This document shows, in pieces, positions 12,662-14,879 of a stretch of DNA of 14,879 bases. The notes beneath the pieces were generated by a model. It was not told the DNA's origin. It searched no databases and was given only the letters and a program-made list of their open reading frames with translations. The position numbers and the translations under genes are program-made. The DNA lies in assembly GCA_031256525.1 (NCBI GenBank), contig JAIRQK010000180.1, forward strand, positions 1 through 14,879, given 5' to 3'. Numbering within the stretch: position 1 is the first letter of the stretch; each line of letters starts with the position of its first letter. Source of the stretch: Campylobacteraceae bacterium. GTDB lineage: Bacteria; Campylobacterota; Campylobacteria; Campylobacterales; Campylobacteraceae.

Positions 12662-14879
12662 TCACTCATTTTTTATAAATTTTTTCAATACCTCTTCCAC
12701 ATCTCTTTTACTTGTTGCTAATTCCCATTTCACACCATCAATGTTTTTAAACAATCTTCTTTGTGCTTCAATAGCTATTTTCTCTGCTCCTCGCATATCT
12801 TTTGCTTTTGTCTCTATAAGAAGCGTTAGGTCAGTTTTTCCATTTTTTTGTGTTGCATAAATAAAGTCTGGTGAGGTTGAACCGCCAGTATAAGTTGGGA
12901 CTTTAATAGCACGTCTTGGTATTTTTCCAAACACAACAATCTCATTTGGTGTCTTGATTTGTTCTACTTCGTGTTCTATTTTGCTATCGTAAGCTAATGG
13001 CTTTTCATACAAATTTCTTTTATCATCTTCAATATCATTTGCCAAATTATTGCCTACGACTCCTATTTCAAGCTCTTCTGCAAAACTACCATTTTTATAA
13101 ATAGATGTTTGAGCAGCAAAATTAAGTGAACAATACTCATATTTTGTAGCAAATGTTTCATTAAATTTATCTCCCCAAGACTCTATAATTTTTTTACACG
13201 AATGTTGATTTAGTTTTGCATTTATTTCATCTTTACTAAGTCCTTTTTGTGCCATCTTTTGCAGTGCTTCCCACAATTTAGCGTGAACTATTTGTATAGG
13301 AATAGAAGTTCGCTTAGATAACTGCTCTACAAACTCATTATACGCTATCTTTCCATTTGTTCCAATGTTTGAAACTTTATCTGTTTCTTTAGTAAGAGAA
13401 ACACCGTTTTCACCTTTTTGCATTTTTTCTCTTTGTACTTCTACATCGTTATCACAAAAAACTTTATCTATATCTAACGCATTTTCAAGCAAATTTTCAA
13501 TTTCACTTTTTTCTATCTGTTCAAAACAGAGCATATATCGCTTAGATACTTTTTCCCAAAAATCTCTGATTTTGTTCCAATTTTCAATGCGAAGTTTAAT
13601 TTTTGGCTTTTTATCTCCAACAGTAATTTTGCCTTTTTTAACTTGCCCCTCTAATAACTCAGGATAGAGATTAGTAAGTTTTTCAAAACCACCTTCTTGA
13701 AACTTATCGTTTTCGTCGATGATGTCGCCTATCTCATCAAGTTTTCTATATAGAGCTTTTTTGCCTATTTCTCTATATTCACATATAACATTCACCATCT
13801 CATCTGTTAATTTTTCACTATTTAAAATAGTTTTGGCATCTTTATTTATATCGTTTATAAGTTTTTGGGCAAAATCCTTCTCATCCCAACCTATAATAAA
13901 ATTCAGTTGCCACCCAATGCCCGACAATCTATTTCCCATTTCATCTACAGGCAACCTTAATCCACGCCCAACCTCTTGTATTTTGCTTATTTCGCTACCG
14001 GATGTTCTTAATTTGCATATTGTGAACACATTTGGATTGTCCCAACCCTCCCTTAGTGTCCATTTTGAAAAGAAAAATCTTCGTATATTCCAACTTCCAT
14101 CAGCTTTTTTAAAAGGTAGTGTACGCTCTTTATACAAAATATCATCTCTCTCTTCAGCAATTGCACTATCATCTGCTTGTCCCCAATCTTTAGCAAAATA
14201 TCCGCCATGACAAAGTGATAAATTTAGTAGAGTCGCTTTTAAAAACTCGTGATACTCTCCGCTACTATATTTTTTTAGCAACTCCTCCAATTTACTTTTC
14301 AGTAATTTTTCAAATGTAGTTTTAAGCCAACCATCATTTTCGCGGTAACTTTTTATAGAGTCGATAAAAAAGAGTGTATTTGTTTTAACTTTGTAACCTC
14401 TATCAAAATTTTTAAATTCTGTTTCAAAATGAGCATTAATAGCTTGTGATAGCAAAAGTTCCTGATACGAATTTGTAAAAACTCCCTCTACAAGTTCCAT
14501 TCCAACTTCAAGCTCTAAATCATTTGATAGTTTTTTGTTCCCTTCGTAAGTGATATCACCTTCAAAACCACCACTTACAACATTTAAGCTCTCTCCAACT
14601 CTAATTATCCACTCTTTTTTATCACTAACCAAAATAAGCTCTTTGGCTGTTACATTTTTTATTTTATACCTATTAGCTAAATTTTCAGGCAAATTGGGAT
14701 ACTCTACGCAAACACCTTTAACCAAGTCGCTATTAAATGCTTCAACCGCACATAAATCATACTGTGGGGTTTTACGATAGTAGTCAATCCCTCGTTTGTT
14801 TTGTGGAAATGTTGCTCCAAAACGGATAATCATCTGTGGTTTGATTTTTTCGATAATGTTTTTATAGGTGTTGCCATCT
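12662..14879 (-). CDS. Type III restriction enzyme Res subunit (5' end beyond window)
   Basis: The frame stays open to the right edge (reading DGNTYKNIIEKIKPQ before Met 14833), so the gene is partial and the Met is internal. Numbered from Met 14833 (723 residues shown), superfamily 2 helicase motif V is REGWDNPNVFTIC (261-273) and motif VI is QEVGRGLRLP (286-295). The C-terminal nuclease domain has YDSKIEHEV (615-623), then PD655-656 and IETK (673-676), the PD-(E)xK active site. Walker A and DEAH motifs would lie in the missing part. Res proteins cut DNA after ATP-driven translocation when paired with a Mod methyltransferase, expected next to it beyond the window edge. No frameshift is seen in the visible part, so it looks functional. 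Confidence 0.92.
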   Translation of the reverse strand, partial: DGNTYKNIIEKIKPQMIIRFGATFPQNKRGIDYYRKTPQYDLCAVEAFNSDLVKGVCVEYPNLPENLANRYKIKNVTAKELILVSDKKEWIIRVGESLNVVSGGFEGDITYEGNKKLSNDLELEVGMELVEGVFTNSYQELLLSQAINAHFETEFKNFDRGYKVKTNTLFFIDSIKSYRENDGWLKTTFEKLLKSKLEELLKKYSSGEYHEFLKATLLNLSLCHGGYFAKDWGQADDSAIAEERDDILYKERTLPFKKADGSWNIRRFFFSKWTLREGWDNPNVFTICKLRTSGSEISKIQEVGRGLRLPVDEMGNRLSGIGWQLNFIIGWDEKDFAQKLINDINKDAKTILNSEKLTDEMVNVICEYREIGKKALYRKLDEIGDIIDENDKFQEGGFEKLTNLYPELLEGQVKKGKITVGDKKPKIKLRIENWNKIRDFWEKVSKRYMLCFEQIEKSEIENLLENALDIDKVFCDNDVEVQREKMQKGENGVSLTKETDKVSNIGTNGKIAYNEFVEQLSKRTSIPIQIVHAKLWEALQKMAQKGLSKDEINAKLNQHSCKKIIESWGDKFNETFATKYEYCSLNFAAQTSIYKNGSFAEELEIGVVGNNLANDIEDDKRNLYEKPLAYDSKIEHEVEQIKTPNEIVVFGKIPRRAIKVPTYTGGSTSPDFIYATQKNGKTDLTLLIETKAKDMRGAEKIAIEAQRRLFKNIDGVKWELATSKRDVEEVLKKFIKNE

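Noticed and set aside
13719..14210. 163-codon open frame on the plus strand opposite the type III restriction gene
   Set aside because: It is antisense to helicase motifs V and VI, with shadow-like composition and no ribosome-binding site of note.

Overview
The window is AT-rich, with short spacers and dense co-directional operons. The protein mix suggests a Campylobacterota (Epsilonproteobacteria) chromosome, perhaps near Sulfurimonas, Arcobacter or Campylobacter: small c-type cytochromes, an OmpR-type two-component pair, an EptA-like lipid A transferase, ThiG, TerC, PurN, Nnr and ComM. This placement is inference from protein style; no marker gene confirms it.

Left part (1-4577). A minus-strand operon encodes an OmpR-family regulator (2784-2116), a histidine kinase with a TTG start (2159-972) and a small exported CXXCH protein (993-649). 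A second minus-strand unit follows: a Tyr-rich exported protein (578-159) and a c-type cytochrome cut by the left edge. Divergent from the regulator is a full-length EptA-like phosphoethanolamine transferase (2952-4577). Tandem 10-11 bp direct repeats lie just upstream of candidate -10 boxes both at the transferase and at the exported-protein unit, so this regulator may control both.

Middle part (4574-7030). This is an accessory, partly decayed zone: a frameshifted minus-strand gene remnant overlapping the 3' end of the transferase gene, a frameshifted lipoprotein gene, a small membrane-anchored HNH protein, a frameshifted 47-codon ORF and a single-pass membrane protein. A 14-nt copy of the 3' end of tRNA-Leu plus its flank lies at 5817-5830, 1.2 kb from the intact tRNA. 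This fits an element that once integrated at tRNA-Leu. No integrase is visible.

tRNA and housekeeping part (7031-12545). Five minus-strand tRNA genes (Pro-His-Arg-Arg-Leu in transcription order) follow a tight minus-strand operon, comM - nnr - purN - terC-like - thiG. The nnr reading frame is broken near its start by a 9-T run. The tRNA promoter appears to overlap the thiG stop codon.

Right part (12662-14879). The C-terminal two thirds or so of a type III restriction enzyme Res subunit runs off the right edge. It shows helicase motifs V and VI and a C-terminal PD-(E)xK nuclease motif. Its methyltransferase partner is not in the window.

Four separate reading frames are disturbed by a one-base change in an A/T homopolymer. 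Either the accessory zone is decaying and nnr is subject to slippage, or the assembly has homopolymer errors; the sequence alone cannot decide.
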